This document shows, one piece after another, positions 13,134 to 14,338 of a DNA stretch of 14,338 bases. Made by a program: the position numbers and the translations under genes. Each line of letters begins with the position of its first letter. The stretch's first letter is position 1. A model generated the notes under the pieces. The model saw only the letters and a list, made by a program, of their open reading frames with translations, had not been told where the DNA came from and did not search any database. Source of the stretch: Bryobacterales bacterium (GTDB lineage: Bacteria > Acidobacteriota > Terriglobia > Bryobacterales > Bryobacteraceae); NCBI GenBank assembly GCA_003142355.1, contig PLMF01000250.1:222-14559 (forward strand), in the 5' to 3' direction.

Positions 13134-13162
13134 ATCGTATTTCCCAACGGCTCGCAAGTCAA
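13134..13162 (-). promoter_or_regulatory. Sigma70-type promoter on the minus strand
   Basis: TTGACT (13162-13157), a spacer of exactly 17 bases and TACGAT (13139-13134). The spacing is optimal and -35 matches five of six consensus bases. It faces rnj, 300 bases away, with the hairpin cluster between. Confidence 0.45.
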
Positions 13163-13323
13163 GAAGAAATCCGACGCAAAATTTTCGGTCGTAACCTCCT
13201 CGTACGGGCTGACTTGCGGGAATGTGCATTTTTCGACAGTGCGGCGGAGCGGTGGAAAAGCCGGGTTTCCAGACTGAGGATTTCGCTCTAAGGCAAACAA
13301 AAGCTGTGGGTTATGTAGCGGAG

Positions 13324-14292
13324 TCAGCGTCGTTCGAGATGCAGGGTGATCATGGCCTCGGGATCTTCCCCCTTCCGGAAGCGGCGAAAGAAAGCCCGGA
13401 AGCCACCCACCGCGAGACCGGACACGACACAGAACAACAGCAGTATGCCAGTGAGAACAAAGGCAGTTACCACCAGATTTCCGATGTTATCCCGGCGCGT
13501 GGGAACGTACTCGTCTTGGGTCACATCGGCCCGATAACGCACCTGGGCGAGCAGGCCCTCGGCGGCGTCGGGGTCGGGCGGGGAGAGGATCACGGCCACC
13601 AGAGGACCGCTGCGTTTGACGTCGGCGCCTGGAATTTTCCCGAGACTGGCAGCCTGTTGCATGGCGATCTGGTGGGTGGGGTAATTGAAGATGGTCAGCA
13701 CCAGATCCCCTCTGGGGCTGTGGAAAACGCCCAACTGCGCCTCGGCGCCGAGGTGGAAGGCCGCCACCGAGGGGGGGATGCCGGGATCAAACTTCCGAAG
13801 GCTGGCGGGGCCGGTGATATAACGCTCGCTGCCGGGGACCAAATCCCGCGAGGGAAGGTAGCCAGGGAGCGTGGGCAGGGCAGTGGTATCCACGTTGCGG
13901 AGTGACGCGACGATGGGGTCCAGTTCGGGAGTGGTGGGCTTGTAACCGGTGAACGACAGGAGGTAGTTGCCGTGGACCAGAAGGAGGCTGCCGGCGGTTT
14001 CGGCGGCCAGGGCAGCCAGTTTCGAGGGTTCGGACTTGCCGGGGCGCTGCCAGTCGTAAGCGGCCAGCGCGCCGGTGGAATCCTGGAGACGCCAGGCAGT
14101 GGCGGTGAATTTGGCGGAGCCGTTCTCGTAGGAGGCGGTCTCGGACTCCCTGAGGCCGAACTCGTCCCAAAGGGGAGCGTCGGCAAGGACGGGCTTGGAG
14201 ACGGCGGCACGGTGCCAGGCGCCGATGGCATCGGGCCAGATGGCGGCCTGGGCGAGCGCGGGAAGGAGGAGGGCGAGAAGGAATTTGGTCAT
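13324..14292 (-). CDS. DUF6599-like secreted/membrane-anchored protein
   Basis: A protein of 322 residues from the ATG at 14292. It begins with a signal peptide (MTKFLLALLLPALAQA, cleavage probably after AQA). A ~250-residue exported region follows, with WDEFGLRESETASY, FTATAWRLQDSTGALAAYDW and HGNYLLSFTGY. Near the end is a single transmembrane helix (GNLVVTAFVLTGILLLFCVV) with a basic cytoplasmic tail (FRRFRKG). The pattern resembles DUF6599 proteins known mainly from Acidobacteriota; function unknown. A GTG at 14307 would add five residues and overlap the upstream gene; the ATG gives a proper signal peptide and a seven-base gap after the SecA-like tail, so it is preferred. The close spacing suggests co-transcription and perhaps a link to export. 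Confidence 0.82.
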   Translation of the reverse strand: MTKFLLALLLPALAQAAIWPDAIGAWHRAAVSKPVLADAPLWDEFGLRESETASYENGSAKFTATAWRLQDSTGALAAYDWQRPGKSEPSKLAALAAETAGSLLLVHGNYLLSFTGYKPTTPELDPIVASLRNVDTTALPTLPGYLPSRDLVPGSERYITGPASLRKFDPGIPPSVAAFHLGAEAQLGVFHSPRGDLVLTIFNYPTHQIAMQQAASLGKIPGADVKRSGPLVAVILSPPDPDAAEGLLAQVRYRADVTQDEYVPTRRDNIGNLVVTAFVLTGILLLFCVVSGLAVGGFRAFFRRFRKGEDPEAMITLHLERR

Positions 14293-14299
14293 GGGTTGG

Positions 14300-14338
14300 T
14301 CAGGCACCGTGGCATTTCTTGTATTTCTTGCCGCTGCC
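14300..14338 (-). CDS. secA: 3' end of secA (SEC-C zinc motif), truncated by window edge
   Basis: The last 12 codons before the TGA at 14302-14300 read GSGKKYKKCHGA. This is the end of the SEC-C metal-binding motif (CxCGSGKKYKKCHG) that closes most SecA proteins; SecA is the ATPase motor of the Sec translocase. The two leading cysteines lie beyond the window. The same motif also ends a few other proteins (YchJ-like and SEC-C-only proteins), so secA is the likely but not the only reading. It lies seven bases upstream of the DUF6599-like gene. Confidence 0.7.
   Translation of the reverse strand, partial: GSGKKYKKCHGA

Larger units (their letters stand above)
12831..13323. other. 493-base intergenic region, lower GC, structured
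   Basis: No convincing protein gene lies here. GC content drops clearly from about 13000 to 13320 compared with both flanks. The minus strand shows a TTGACT-17-TACGAT promoter (13162-13134), three successive hairpins and a terminator-like stem (13027-13052). Further hairpins are TTTCTGT/ACAGAAA (13012-13018, 13022-13028) and an inverted repeat CGCAAGTCA (13153-13161) with TGACTTGCG (13210-13218). The part next to rnj (12831-13010) has no structure I can name beyond the possible TATGAT. Confidence 0.6.

Noticed and set aside
13083..13277. 64-codon plus-strand ORF (MGESASTESQ...) with AGGG nine bases upstream
   Set aside because: Third-position GC is only about half, far below the neighbouring genes; no family is recognised, and it overlaps the candidate minus-strand promoter and RNA. 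Possible but not supported enough to annotate.
12854..13300. 148-codon minus-strand frame starting with TTG
   Set aside because: Spans the hairpin cluster and terminator-like stem, has a weak start and no ribosome-binding site, and its product shows no domain-like pattern.
1..14338. Defence island, prophage, integron, biosynthetic cluster, tRNA or rRNA genes
   Set aside because: Nearly every gene is a recognised housekeeping or transporter gene, no integrase or transposase is present, and no cloverleaf or rRNA signature was seen on either strand.

Overview
The window is about 14.3 kb of GC-rich bacterial chromosome with dense coding, short gaps and almost only housekeeping genes. Several things suggest an Acidobacteriota genome, perhaps Solibacter/Bryobacter-like: a DUF6599-like secreted protein beside secA, a BamD lipoprotein with a C-terminal helix-hairpin-helix, and GC-rich palindromic repeats between genes. 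That placement is inference; no rRNA or tRNA is present to settle it.

Layout. (1) 3-788 (+): the 3' part of an MFS exporter, meeting thymidine kinase (tdk, 785-1417, -) tail to tail so that the two stop codons overlap. (2) 1466-2737 (-): an ACS-type MFS transporter, 48 bases upstream of tdk. (3) 2867-7257 (-): a tight five-gene cluster read as rsmB > rpe > bamD-HhH > response regulator > yajQ, with overlaps or gaps of 3-11 bases. It ends at a perfect 21-bp-arm palindrome (2822-2865). (4) 7258-7675: a repeat region with six small hairpins arranged as a mirror image around about 7394, plus a small antitoxin-like ORF on the minus strand. (5) 7676-10184 (+): ttcA, then a phosphate pair (DUF47/PhoU-like regulator and Pit transporter) behind a good sigma70-type promoter. 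(6) 10232-12830 (-): RNase J followed one base later by a Gfo/Idh/MocA oxidoreductase. (7) 12831-13323: a 493-base gap of lower GC that holds a promoter - three hairpins - terminator arrangement on the minus strand, a candidate small RNA or structured rnj leader. (8) 13324-14292 (-): a DUF6599-like secreted protein, directly behind the last 12 codons of a gene ending in the SecA zinc-binding tail (14300-14338).

Functionally the window mixes RNA modification and decay (RsmB, TtcA, RNase J), envelope biogenesis (SecA tail, BamD), central metabolism (Rpe, Tdk), phosphate uptake, and signalling (response regulator next to a YajQ-type c-di-GMP-binding protein). No defence island, prophage, CRISPR array or biosynthetic cluster is visible. 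The observations most worth following are the candidate small RNA at about 13020-13127, the mirror-symmetric repeat at 7289-7498, the perfect palindrome at 2822-2865, the BamD-HhH fusion and the RsmB that lacks a linker subdomain.
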